Shown here: in pieces, positions 32,839 to 40,471 of the stretch
Numbering within the stretch: the stretch's first letter is position 1
How the letters are laid out: every line of letters begins with the position of its first letter
Assembly: GCF_009676955.1 (NCBI RefSeq)
Contig: NZ_CP045696.1
Location: 2,177,001-2,241,000 of the forward strand
DNA length: 64,000 nt
Source of the DNA: Sodaliphilus pleomorphus
GTDB taxonomy: Bacteria; Bacteroidota; Bacteroidia; Bacteroidales; Muribaculaceae
Direction of reading: 5' to 3'
The notes under the pieces: model-generated
What the model saw: the letters and a program-made list of their open reading frames with translations, nothing else
Database searches by the model: none
What the model was told of the DNA's origin: nothing
Position numbers and translations under genes: made by a program

Positions 32839-33111
32839 ATGTATTTATTAGCAATTGACACCTACACAACGGAATGCAACGCATGGTTCTGCGTGCGCGA
32901 TTGGAGAGTGAGAACGGCAACTCAGGGCTCATCTTGCGAGCTGAATAAAGAGTTCGAAGAAGGGCCTGTACTGTTTCAAGGAACATTTGATGCTTGTTAC
33001 GCCTTTGCAGCAGGCTTCGGTGTGCCTCTCTACAAGTACGACGTGCGAGAGTACACCGCAATAACAAAAGCCGCCAGGGAGCGCCTCAACAACCTCAACA
33101 GCAAGCAATGA
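32839..33111 (+). CDS. First gene of the accessory operon, unknown function
   Basis: 90 residues. It begins M-Y-L-L-A-I-D-T-Y-T-T-E-C-N-A-W-F and has a helical end with a basic tail. No domain recognised. It lies 30 bases downstream of a consensus promoter and overlaps the next gene by four bases, opening a run of ten tightly packed genes. Confidence 0.6.
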   Translation: MYLLAIDTYTTECNAWFCVRDWRVRTATQGSSCELNKEFEEGPVLFQGTFDACYAFAAGFGVPLYKYDVREYTAITKAARERLNNLNSKQ

Positions 33112-33425
33112 TGACCAAGTGTGTATCGGTGAGGCTCGACAGCCTTGTAAGCATCAGCGACAAGGCCTATAAGGCTGTCGACTTCGCCGGCAACGAGGCG
33201 ATAATCCCGAAAAGCCAGGTGCTGGCACGCGACTATGAGGTCGTCAAGAGTGACGCCTGGTGGATCAGCGCATGGATAATGCAGCAGAAGAACCTGCAAT
33301 GGTCGTCAAAGAAGACGGCCTGGTTCGACGAGAAGGGCAACATGCAGAGGGTTGTTATCCGGCATTACAAGCCCGAAAAGAAATCACCTGTAACTAATAA
33401 TATCATTAATCAATTAAAGAAATGA
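33108..33425 (+). CDS. Accessory operon protein with N-x-I-I-x-x-L-K-K tail (paralog 1)
   Basis: 105 residues from the ATG overlapping the upstream stop. A small beta-rich protein (Y-K-A-V-D-F-A-G-N-E-A-I-I-P-K-S-Q-V, then W-W-I-S-A-W-I) ending in a linker and N-N-I-I-N-Q-L-K-K. The proteins at 33757 and 34401 share the same plan: I-P-x-S-Q-L/V, an aromatic W-x-x-S-W-L/I motif in 34401, and a near-identical tail. Function unknown; duplication inside one operon suggests diversified specificity. Confidence 0.6.
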   Translation: MMTKCVSVRLDSLVSISDKAYKAVDFAGNEAIIPKSQVLARDYEVVKSDAWWISAWIMQQKNLQWSSKKTAWFDEKGNMQRVVIRHYKPEKKSPVTNNIINQLKK

Positions 33426-33778
33426 AAGTAAGAATTTACAGTCACAACGGCAAGACCGAGTACATCGAGTTTGACCTCGGAAAGTACACAATGGAGAACC
33501 TTGACAAGGTGAAGTCTGATTACTTCACCGCCTGCGGAAAGAACTGCTACCTCAAGGTGGGGTTTTTCCCCGAAAATGAGAAGGAAGAGCGCATGATTTC
33601 CTACTTCTCGTGGCAGATGCCAAATTCATACACAAGGCACTTTTACACCGTCCAGGCGCGTTACGCCATGCAGGGCAACAAAATACTGCCCCGTGTTAGC
33701 GACGAGACGCTCAAAGAGCTCGATGGATATTTGGTAAACGACCGTAAGGAATTTGAATGGTGGATGTCTGCCAACTAA
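33422..33778 (+). CDS. Accessory operon protein of unknown function
   Basis: 118 residues, beginning M-K-V-R-I-Y-S-H-N-G-K-T-E-Y-I-E-F-D-L-G and mixed alpha/beta throughout, ending E-F-E-W-W-M-S-A-N. Coupled to the preceding gene by an ATGA overlap; its end overlaps the next frame by 22 bases. Not recognised. Confidence 0.55.
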   Translation: MKVRIYSHNGKTEYIEFDLGKYTMENLDKVKSDYFTACGKNCYLKVGFFPENEKEERMISYFSWQMPNSYTRHFYTVQARYAMQGNKILPRVSDETLKELDGYLVNDRKEFEWWMSAN

Positions 33779-34095
33779 GAGAGAATGAAATCCTTGCCAC
33801 CGCTCAGCGCGTCAAGTACCGCCGCGTGGAATACCATGAGGGCTACGTGACGATTGAGCAGAACCGCACACGGAGAAGGGTGCCGGACGGATACCACTTC
33901 GAGGACAACGGAGTGGAGATATATGTGAGCACATTCTACTCACACATCTTCCAGCATAAGGCTAAGATTAGGCGGTTCATCGTCAACAAGGTCACAAAGG
34001 AGTGGCGAGACTTCATCGCTGTGTCGATCGAGCATCATATACCCGAAAGAATTGAACCTAAGCAGAACAATATAATAATCGATTTAAAGAAATAA
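33757..34095 (+). CDS. Accessory operon protein with N-x-I-I-x-x-L-K-K tail (paralog 2)
   Basis: 112 residues; ATG at 33757 inside the previous gene, the only good in-frame start. Core Y-R-R-V-E-Y-H-E-G-Y-V-T-I-E-Q-N, I-Y-V-S-T-F-Y-S-H-I-F, then linker and N-N-I-I-I-D-L-K-K. The tail matches the genes at 33108 and 34401 while the cores have diverged strongly. Function unknown. Confidence 0.55.
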   Translation: MVDVCQLRENEILATAQRVKYRRVEYHEGYVTIEQNRTRRRVPDGYHFEDNGVEIYVSTFYSHIFQHKAKIRRFIVNKVTKEWRDFIAVSIEHHIPERIEPKQNNIIIDLKK

Positions 34096-34098
34096 GCA

Positions 34099-34404
34099 AT
34101 GGGACTTGACAAAAACAACACAAACCAGTTTTACCTGCTTGGCAGGTTTTGGGCAGTCGTCGAGATGTGCAACGAGGCACGTTTCAGCCCGACACAGGTT
34201 GATCAATTATTTCTCGACCCCACAAGCGTGTGGAGGTTCGACCTCAACAAGCAGCGCAACACCGAACTCCGGCAGGAGATACTCGCGCTGGCACCTGCCG
34301 ACGGGTGGCCACAACGCCAGCTTTCGCCCAGTGAGGCCAGCAAAGTGTGGGTGGGTTACTACCACCAAAAGGCGTATATGGAACCTAAACTCGAAGAGAT
34401 ATGA
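34099..34404 (+). CDS. Small helical protein with resemblance to a Cas8c/Csd1 C-terminal segment
   Basis: 101 residues. The stretch F-Y-L-L-G-R-F-W-A-V-V-E-M-C-N-E-A, followed by L-F-L-D-P-T-S-V-W-R-F-D-L-N-K, resembles the conserved A-Y-x-L-G-R-L-F-A-V-L-E-x-x-Q-x-x-A ... A-S-x-T-P-x-x-V-F segment of type I-C Cas8c (Csd1) as I remember it. No other cas gene is present and the protein is far too short to be Cas8c. It might be a solitary Cas-fragment-like phage protein or a chance helical match. Confidence 0.4.
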   Translation: MGLDKNNTNQFYLLGRFWAVVEMCNEARFSPTQVDQLFLDPTSVWRFDLNKQRNTELRQEILALAPADGWPQRQLSPSEASKVWVGYYHQKAYMEPKLEEI

Positions 34405-34712
34405 AATACGCATCTATTATGCTCACAGACTTAAAGCTCATCTCACCTCGCTGCTACACAGCGAAGCTTATAGACGGGAGAAAAATACGCATACCGGTAT
34501 CACAGCTTGCAGGCATTGACAAAGATTACAAGTTCGGGTCGTACTATTGGGTTGCGTCGTGGCTTGTGAGAAAGGAAGGGATTCAGCCGAGAAAGCAGTG
34601 CGTTTTCGACGATTCAATGAAGCGTCGAAAGGCACAGACCATCACGCAGGTGATAAAGCCCTTCCCGGTAGCACCTGTTGAGAGTAACGTAATCAATTCA
34701 TTAAAACGATAG
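34401..34712 (+). CDS. Accessory operon protein with N-x-I-x-x-L-K tail (paralog 3)
   Basis: 103 residues. It shares with the 33108 gene the plan I-P-V-S-Q-L, Y-Y-W-V-A-S-W-L-V, a short basic stretch, P-V-A-P-V-E linker and S-N-V-I-N-S-L-K-R end. It starts in an ATGA overlap and ends two bases before the helicase gene. Function unknown; association with the helicase is by position. Confidence 0.6.
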   Translation: MKYASIMLTDLKLISPRCYTAKLIDGRKIRIPVSQLAGIDKDYKFGSYYWVASWLVRKEGIQPRKQCVFDDSMKRRKAQTITQVIKPFPVAPVESNVINSLKR

Positions 34713-34714
34713 AC

Positions 34715-35920
34715 ATGGAAGATTTGCAGTATCAAGCGGACGCAAAGCGGTACCTCAACGATTGGAAAGTAGGTGCCTTGTTCATGGATGCCGGCACGGG
34801 AAAGACGAAGGTGGCGGTGGATATCGTCAACAACTCCCCGTGCGACTTTGTGCTGTGGGTAGGGCCGTTACAGACTATCCGCAAGAAGCACATCACCGCT
34901 GAGGTGGAGAACCAGGGAGGCTTCAAGATGCCCTCCAAGTTCGTGGGTGTCGAGAGCATCGGGCAGAGCGACCGCATCTATCTCGAGGTGATAGATGAGC
35001 TGGAGAAGTACAAGTGCCCCTTCGTCGTTGTCGACGAGTCGCTCAAAATCAAGAATGCAGGTGCAAAGCGCACGATGAGGCTGCTTGAAATCGGCAGGCG
35101 TGTGGAGTACAAGCTCATCCTTAACGGCACGCCCATCAGCCGCAACCTGCTCGACGTATGGTCGCAGATGGAGTTCCTTTCCCCGCTTATCCTCAACATG
35201 ACACTCTCGCAATTCAAGAAAACGTTCTGCGAGATAACGCGCATCACGAAAACGGACGGGTACAGGTATTACACGAAAGAGTACATCTCGGGCTACGAGA
35301 ACGTGGATTACCTCTACTCGCTCATACGCCACTACGTGTTTAGGGCAGACCTACAGCTCAACATCTCGCAGAATTACCGCTATCGCAGATACTGCATAGA
35401 TGAAGACAGCCTCGCGGAATATCAGAGCATCAAGGAAGAGTTCCTCACTGATGAAATGCTGGAGTGGCGCAACAACAACATCTTCCTCGAGATGACGCAG
35501 AAGATGCAGCACGCCTACTGCTGCACCGCGAGCAAGTTCGAGCAGGTGCGTGAAATACTTGCCGAGAGCGAGGTCGAGCCCGAGCATACGATTATCTTCT
35601 GCAAGTACATCAAGAGCAGGGAGATGTGCGAGAAGGCTTTTCCTCGCTGCCTGGTGCTGTCTTATCAGAAGGATAGCCTCGGCCTCAACCTGCAAGACTA
35701 CAACGTGACTATCTACTTCGACAAGGTGTGGGACTATGCGCTGCTCACCCAGTCGACGAGGCGCACATACCGCACCGGCCAGGAACGAGACTGCCTCTAC
35801 TACGACTTGACCGGCAATGTGGGGCTTGAGAGCCTGATAGACCGCAACATCAGCAAGAAAGTCACGATGAGCGAGTACTTCAAGAAAGCAACAAAAGAAC
35901 AGATTAAAAATGACTTATGA
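34715..35920 (+). CDS. SNF2-like superfamily 2 DNA helicase/translocase
   Basis: 401 residues, compact for the family. Motif I D-A-G-T-G-K-T-K (about 26-33), motif II V-V-D-E-S-L (DExx, near 106), motif III L-N-G-T-P-I-S, and in the second RecA domain I-I-F-C-K-Y (IV), S-Y-Q-K-D-S-L-G-L-N-L-Q (V) and Q-S-T-R-R-T-Y-R-T-G-Q (VI). It probably translocates along double-stranded DNA using ATP. It overlaps the IbrA-like gene by four bases, so helicase, PAPS-reductase-like and ParB-like proteins are made together. Confidence 0.9.
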   Translation: MEDLQYQADAKRYLNDWKVGALFMDAGTGKTKVAVDIVNNSPCDFVLWVGPLQTIRKKHITAEVENQGGFKMPSKFVGVESIGQSDRIYLEVIDELEKYKCPFVVVDESLKIKNAGAKRTMRLLEIGRRVEYKLILNGTPISRNLLDVWSQMEFLSPLILNMTLSQFKKTFCEITRITKTDGYRYYTKEYISGYENVDYLYSLIRHYVFRADLQLNISQNYRYRRYCIDEDSLAEYQSIKEEFLTDEMLEWRNNNIFLEMTQKMQHAYCCTASKFEQVREILAESEVEPEHTIIFCKYIKSREMCEKAFPRCLVLSYQKDSLGLNLQDYNVTIYFDKVWDYALLTQSTRRTYRTGQERDCLYYDLTGNVGLESLIDRNISKKVTMSEYFKKATKEQIKNDL

Positions 35921-37185
35921 ACGTATATGAAGCATTGATAAAGCGTCTGGACTTCGTGTTCAGCGAGTTCGACAAGGTGGTCGTTTCGTTCAGCGGTGGC
36001 AAGGACAGCGGCGTGCTGCTGTCAATCACCATGGACTACGCAAAGCGCACGGGCAACCTTGGCAGGCTGGCTGTGTACCACATGGACTACGAGGCGCAGT
36101 ACACCAAGACTACCGAGTATGTAGACAGGGTGTTCAACTCCTTGCCGGACGGCGTGGACGGTTACCGTGTCTGCCTGCCGGTAAAAGCCCAGTGCTCGAC
36201 CTCCATGTTTCAAGCCTATTGGCAGCCGTGGAAGTTGAGCGACAAGGCGATTTGGTGCAGGCCTATGCCGACGAAGCACGTAATCAACGAGGACAACTTC
36301 CCGTGGGATTTCGACTACGAGATAAGCGACTACGAGTTTAACATCGAGTTCGGCAAGGCTGTATATCCAAACAAGAAGGTGTGTTTCCTCATCGGCATCC
36401 GCACGCAGGAGTCGCTGAACCGATGGCGCACGATGAACAGACGGATGGCGGTCAACGAGTACAAGGGACGGAACTACACAACCGTCATCACCGACAAGCT
36501 GGTCAACGCCTATCCGCTGTTCGACTGGGCTGTTGAGGACGTGTGGACGGCCAACGCCCGTTTCGGCTACGACTACAACAAAGTGTACGACCTCATGTAC
36601 CTGGCAGGTGTGCCGTTGTCGAAAATGCGTGTAGCCTCACCGTTCAACGACTGCGCCCAGGACGCGCTGAAGCTCTACAAGGTGCTGGAACCCGACACAT
36701 GGGGGCTGCTCGTGGGGCGCGTGAACGGCGTCAACTTCACGGGGCTGTACGGAGGCACCACCGCTATGGGATGGAAGAAGATAACCAAGCCTGCGCACTT
36801 CACGTGGAAGCAGTATATGTACTTCCTGCTCGACACCCTGCCCGAGGAAACGAGAAAGAACTACCTCTACAAACTCGGCGTGAGCATCAAGTTTTGGAGA
36901 GAGCGCGGCGGCTGTCTCTCTGATGAGACCATCAAGGAGCTGCGGGATGCCGGCGTTAACATCGAGGTCTCCGACCACACCAACTACAAGACGTCGAAGA
37001 AACCCGTGAGGATGGACTACCTCGACGACATCGACATCAAGGAGTTCAAGGAGATACCGACCTACAAACGCATGTGCATCTGCATCATCAAAAACGACCA
37101 CCTCTGCAAGTACATGGGTTTCTCGTTGACAAAGGACGAGATGAAAAGACGTAAAGCAATACAAGAAAAATATAGAGACTTATGA
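35917..37185 (+). CDS. IbrA-like PAPS-reductase-family protein (DUF3440)
   Basis: 422 residues. An N-terminal PP-loop ATP-pyrophosphatase domain with V-V-V-S-F-S-G-G-K-D-S-G (about 21-32) characterises the PAPS-reductase family. The second half (M-R-V-A-S-P-F-N-D-C-A, L-E-P-D-T-W-G-L-L-V-G-R-V-N-G, A-H-F-T-W-K-Q-Y-M) matches the DUF3440 pattern of E. coli IbrA. IbrA with the ParB-like IbrB is a prophage pair known as a regulator of eib genes; the chemistry is unclear. PP-loop proteins of this type also occur in DNA-modification gene clusters. ATGA overlaps on both sides. Confidence 0.85.
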   Translation: MNVYEALIKRLDFVFSEFDKVVVSFSGGKDSGVLLSITMDYAKRTGNLGRLAVYHMDYEAQYTKTTEYVDRVFNSLPDGVDGYRVCLPVKAQCSTSMFQAYWQPWKLSDKAIWCRPMPTKHVINEDNFPWDFDYEISDYEFNIEFGKAVYPNKKVCFLIGIRTQESLNRWRTMNRRMAVNEYKGRNYTTVITDKLVNAYPLFDWAVEDVWTANARFGYDYNKVYDLMYLAGVPLSKMRVASPFNDCAQDALKLYKVLEPDTWGLLVGRVNGVNFTGLYGGTTAMGWKKITKPAHFTWKQYMYFLLDTLPEETRKNYLYKLGVSIKFWRERGGCLSDETIKELRDAGVNIEVSDHTNYKTSKKPVRMDYLDDIDIKEFKEIPTYKRMCICIIKNDHLCKYMGFSLTKDEMKRRKAIQEKYRDL

Positions 37186-37676
37186 AATCACCAGTTTATA
37201 ATATTAAAGCAATCCCGATTGAGGACATTCAGGCGAACAGCTACAACCCCAACCACGTTGCCCCTCCCGAGATGAAGCTGCTCTACGAGAGCATCAAGGA
37301 GGATGGATATACCATGCCGATTGTGGTCTATCCGCTCGGCAACGGCAAGTATGAGATTGTTGACGGCTACCACCGCTACACCACCATGTTGCTGCACCGC
37401 GACATCTACGAGCGCGAGGGCGGAAAGCTGCCGTGCAGCATCATCGACAAGGACAAGAGCAACCGCATGGCGAGCACCATTCGCCACAACCGCGCCCGTG
37501 GGTCACACTCGATTGAGTTGATGATGAACATCGTCAGCGAGCTCAAGAAGGCCGGCATGAGCGACGCGTGGATCATGAAAGAGATAGGCATGGACGCTGA
37601 TGAGCTGCTGCGTTACAAGCAGCTGTCGGGCCTTGCAGAATTGTTTAAAGATAGGGAATTTTCTGAATCGAAATGA
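37182..37676 (+). CDS. IbrB-like ParB-domain protein
   Basis: 164 residues. The ParB-like fold is seen in I-P-I-E-D-I-Q-A-N-S-Y-N-P-N, G-Y-T-M-P-I-V-V-Y and the box Y-E-I-V-D-G-Y-H-R-Y-T-T-M-L. The rest is N-R-M-A-S-T-I-R-H-N-R-A-R-G-S-H-S and an HTH-like end (W-I-M-K-E-I-G-M-D-A-D-E-L-L). It overlaps the IbrA-like gene by four bases, the same order as ibrA-ibrB. This is the second ParB-like protein of the prophage; the first (2046) is coupled to a glycosyltransferase. Confidence 0.85.
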   Translation: MKSPVYNIKAIPIEDIQANSYNPNHVAPPEMKLLYESIKEDGYTMPIVVYPLGNGKYEIVDGYHRYTTMLLHRDIYEREGGKLPCSIIDKDKSNRMASTIRHNRARGSHSIELMMNIVSELKKAGMSDAWIMKEIGMDADELLRYKQLSGLAELFKDREFSESK

Positions 37677-38302
37677 AGCAGTACAAAGTAGTGATAGTAT
37701 TCAACGATGGAGACGAAATCAACGCGAAAGTAGCCGCCTGGAACCAGACCGACGCCCTGCAGCGCATCATGTCTAACAAGCAGGCAACGGAGTTCATTAC
37801 GTCACATGACGACGTTAAGAATGTCGACATCACCTGCCTCGGCGAGTACAAAGATATACCGGACGATCCTCAACGTTTTGTCCTTTCACCATCACAAGAA
37901 CGTGATGGCTGGCTTGTCGCCGCTGACAGAAAGACAAACATGGTGTTTATCTTCATGGAGGGTGCATTCCGTGAGAGTGTCGAGTACAAGCCATTGGACG
38001 ACATGACACCGCTCGATGCTGCTGCCGCGATGAGAGAGCTCGGAGACTGGCTGAGGCTGTATCATGCTGATATGCTGGGTGGCAACGAGACTGCATCGAA
38101 AATAAACCGAATGCGTGTCGGGGCGCTTGTCGCTGAGGCGCGCAAGAAGCAGGGCTTGACGTTGCGTGAGCTTGCAGAGCTGAGCGGCGTGTCGTATCAG
38201 AACATAACGAAGATAGAAAACGGAAAGTACAACGTGAGCATCGACATACTGAACAAGCTGTGTGCTACCCTGGGGCTGAAGATTGACTTGAGCGGGTACT
38301 AA
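37673..38302 (+). CDS. Xre-family regulator with an N-terminal sensor-like domain
   Basis: 209 residues. Residues about 1-140 are an unrecognised alpha/beta part (L-V-A-A-D-R-K-T-N-M-V-F-I-F). Residues about 145-205 are an HTH_3 domain: V-G-A-L-V-A-E-A-R-K-K-Q-G-L-T-L-R-E-L-A-E-L-S-G-V-S-Y-Q-N-I-T-K-I-E-N-G. It is the last gene of the operon that starts at 32839, coupled by an ATGA overlap, so it may control that operon's palindrome-bearing promoter. It could also be the antitoxin-like partner of the upstream proteins. Confidence 0.75.
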   Translation: MKQYKVVIVFNDGDEINAKVAAWNQTDALQRIMSNKQATEFITSHDDVKNVDITCLGEYKDIPDDPQRFVLSPSQERDGWLVAADRKTNMVFIFMEGAFRESVEYKPLDDMTPLDAAAAMRELGDWLRLYHADMLGGNETASKINRMRVGALVAEARKKQGLTLRELAELSGVSYQNITKIENGKYNVSIDILNKLCATLGLKIDLSGY

Positions 38303-38329
38303 AAAACCCCTGCCGGGCAAAGACAGGGG
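38303..38329 (-). terminator. Minus-strand terminator opposite the accessory operon
   Basis: Stem CCCCTG/CAGGGG (38307-38312, 38324-38329); on the minus strand it is followed by a run of T from the six A at 38301-38306. It would stop transcripts coming from the integrase side. Confidence 0.6.
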
Positions 38330-38388
38330 CGCAACGCATTTTCACAACAGCACGATTATTCTTGCGTTACACCTAACCATTACCGATG

Positions 38389-38424
38389 AAGTAGCATAAG
38401 GTTCGCCCTTGTGCTACTTTTTTT
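38389..38424 (+). terminator. Strong terminator of the accessory operon
   Basis: 13-bp arms AAGTAGCATAAGG (38389-38401) and CCTTGTGCTACTT (38407-38419), one wobble, five-base loop TTCGC, then T to 38424. Confidence 0.9.
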
Positions 38425-38426
38425 AT

Positions 38427-38462
38427 AAAAAAGTGACACCGGGCTTCACAGTCAGGTGTCAC
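38427..38462 (-). terminator. Terminator of the integrase transcript
   Basis: Perfect arms GTGACACC (38433-38440) and GGTGTCAC (38455-38462), followed on the minus strand by six T (38432-38427). It lies 55 bases past the integrase stop codon. Confidence 0.85.
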
Positions 38463-38464
38463 AC

Positions 38465-38482
38465 AAGTCAAACATTTAATTC
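38465..38482 (+). repeat. Orphan third copy of the shared leader motif
   Basis: AAGTCAAACATTTAATTC, identical to 7667-7684 and 21713-21730. Here it leads to an ATG at 38494 that stops after 12 codons, just as the opposing integrase gene ends. No promoter precedes it. Confidence 0.7.
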
Positions 38483-38516
38483 ATTCTGACAAATGAACAA
38501 ATGTACTGCAAATATA

Positions 38517-39704
38517 CTACAAATTTCTTGAGGAAGAGATAAAATCGCACACCTTTCTCACGCAAGCCGTTGCCATTTCCGGCGTTACCTTGATGTAAGC
38601 ATAGAGCATCTTGTTGTGTCCACCGCCCAGTGAGTGACCAAGCACGTAGTCAATCACACTCTCACTCTCTCCCAGGGCAAAGGCGTGCTGTGCAAAAGAC
38701 TTGCGAGCCGAGTAGAACGTAAGCCCCGGCAGTCCATAGTCATCACGATAGGAACGCACCGTGCTGACCATTGAGTGGCACTGGTTTATGTCTGCCGCCT
38801 TATACATCTTCAACTTGCCGTCCTCCCCCTTGTACTTGTCGATAATGGGCTTCGCCTCTGATGGTATCTCGAACTCTACATAAGGATTGACCTTTGTCTT
38901 TCGTTCTGTCTTCGTGCGGACGTAGTGCAGCGTATCTGCACACACGTTGAAGTTGATGTGAGCAAGATCTATGAGGTTGATGCCGCCGAGGTAGTAGGAC
39001 AGCATGAACAGGTCACGGAACTTGTTATAGCCTCTGCGGTTCGTCTTGTTGTCGCGAATGAACCTCACCTGGTCGGGAGTGAGCCAGTTTTGCCGCACGG
39101 CGACCACTCGATGGTAGCAGCCCTGTGTCGGCGGTATGCGGAAATCGGTGTAACCGTTCATTTGACAGAACTTGACAATCTGCGAGAGCAGTGTCACCTG
39201 CGTCTGTAGAGTGATGGGGGCTATCTCGGCACCGCGTTTCTTCATGAAGCGTTGAACCATGAGCGGCGTGAGATGTGACATGAACGTTGTTTCGGGGATA
39301 ACTGACGTGATGGACTTGAACCTGGTTCGGTAGCGTTCTTTGGTGGTGTCCTTTGCTGTTGACACCTCCAGCATCTCCTCGAAAGCCGACCGCAACGTGT
39401 GCGTCTTCTTGCCCCGCGTGTGCAGGATTGTGGCAACCAGCTCGGCGCAGGTCATTCCCTCGGTGTAGGGAGTCTCGTCGATGATGCGCTGCACCTCCTG
39501 CATGCGCTGGAGCAGCTTCGTGTTGAGATAGGTAGCATCGTCACGCTTGACGATCTTGCCGTTTTTCCACTCTTTGGTGGAGTTGATGATAACATCGGTG
39601 AGGATGTATCGGGTCTGTGAGCGGTGAGCCACCGCGATACGGACTTTGTGTCTTCCGTCCTTGAGTGCCTTGCAGGGCACTACTGTCAATGAAAGTATAG
39701 CCAT
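38517..39704 (-). CDS. Tyrosine-recombinase prophage integrase
   Basis: 395 residues from the ATG at 39704; a frame extension to 39752 runs over the direct repeats and is less likely. A SAM-like core-binding domain lies at about 95-195 and the catalytic domain follows. Box II is F-Y-S-A-R-K-S-F (Arg kept), then L-G-H-S-L-G-G-G and nucleophile Tyr in M-L-Y-A-Y-I. At the box I position, where most relatives have Arg, the sequence reads G-G-I-N-L-I-D-L, a variant I have seen in Bacteroidetes integrases. It integrates and excises the prophage and marks its right end. Confidence 0.9.
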   Translation of the reverse strand: MAILSLTVVPCKALKDGRHKVRIAVAHRSQTRYILTDVIINSTKEWKNGKIVKRDDATYLNTKLLQRMQEVQRIIDETPYTEGMTCAELVATILHTRGKKTHTLRSAFEEMLEVSTAKDTTKERYRTRFKSITSVIPETTFMSHLTPLMVQRFMKKRGAEIAPITLQTQVTLLSQIVKFCQMNGYTDFRIPPTQGCYHRVVAVRQNWLTPDQVRFIRDNKTNRRGYNKFRDLFMLSYYLGGINLIDLAHINFNVCADTLHYVRTKTERKTKVNPYVEFEIPSEAKPIIDKYKGEDGKLKMYKAADINQCHSMVSTVRSYRDDYGLPGLTFYSARKSFAQHAFALGESESVIDYVLGHSLGGGHNKMLYAYIKVTPEMATACVRKVCDFISSSRNL

Positions 39705-39711
39705 AATTTTT

Positions 39712-39772
39712 TCGACAATTTTTAGACAATTATCGGGAAACAAAAACGCCAAATCGACAATTTTTGGACAAT
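39712..39772. repeat. Two direct repeats upstream of the integrase
   Basis: TCGACAATTTTTAGACAAT (39712-39730) and TCGACAATTTTTGGACAAT (39754-39772) differ at one base and start 42 bases apart, four helical turns. The first ends 8 bases before the integrase start. They could be arm-type integrase sites or operators. The stretch 39773-39944 is AT-rich and shows no gene; the prophage-host junction may lie here. Confidence 0.65.
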
Positions 39773-39944
39773 CAGTTCAGCCCCAAATTTGGAGTTGTTT
39801 CCCATTTAATCTACTGATTAAGTCGCTAAAAGTTCGCTACTTACAAGTGTTTAGGCAAATAAGTTGATATTCATCACTCTACTTAGTGCAAGTCGAGTGA
39901 AATGCAAAGAATACCGAGTTGAATTTTGTGCACCTAGTGCCCGG

Positions 39945-40228
39945 CAGCCCACGTGGGTGCGTGGCTTATGCAGGGGTTGCGCTCGCCCTGGGGGCTCGCT
40001 TCACCACCTGCGCGTCGCTGTGCCGCTCCCGTTCGGGAGCTTGCCCCACGTGGGTGCGTGGCGGAAACAGGGGTTGCGCTCGCCCGTTGGGCTCGCTCCA
40101 CCGCCTGCCTACACTGTGCCGCCCGTTTCACGGGCTAATCCCGCGGGTGATGTTGGTTTGCAGGGGTTGCGCTCGCCCGTTGGGCTCGCTCCACCGCCTG
40201 CCTACACTGTGCCGCCCGTTTCACGGGC
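39945..40228 (+). repeat. Left REP-like array: one B-A-A block
   Basis: GC-rich tandem units. The B unit has hairpin GCTCCCGTTCGGGAGC (40025-40040) and the palindrome CCCACGTGGG. Two A units have hairpin GCCCGTTTCACGGGC (40121-40135, 40214-40228) and an inner GCCC-GTT-GGGC. A-to-A spacing is 93 bp. Open frames across it have no start signals and are repeat artefacts. Together with the segment to 40471 this fills a gene-free stretch. Confidence 0.85.
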
Positions 40229-40460
40229 TAAAATTGTGTTTATGCCCGTGGTGGCGCGGCGGCGAGGATACATTGAAAATTTTTTTTTCGTGTGATTTAT
40301 TGTTGATTTTCCTCCATCGCCTGGTGGCGGGCGCGGTGGTAGCCCGTGAAACGGGCGACATAGAGTAGGCAGGCGGTGGAGCGAGCCAGCGGCGAGCGGA
40401 ACCCCTGTGACCGCACCGCCCCCGCCAGGTCAAGCTCCCGAACGGGAGCGGCACAGCTAC
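40161..40460. repeat. 300-bp end segment, copy 1
   Basis: Starts inside the last A unit, continues with an AT-rich linker containing a T9 run, and ends with inverted A (GCCCGTGAAACGGGC, 40342-40356, preceded by GTAG) and inverted B (GCTCCCGAACGGGAGC, 40434-40449) hairpins. A nearly identical copy lies at 41989-42286, on the other side of the transposase. Confidence 0.8.
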
Positions 40461-40471
40461 GGGGCAGGGTG

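Noticed and set aside
39705..39944. tRNA gene or attachment core at the integrase end
   Set aside because: No cloverleaf or tRNA 3' end is visible, and without the left prophage end the core cannot be identified.
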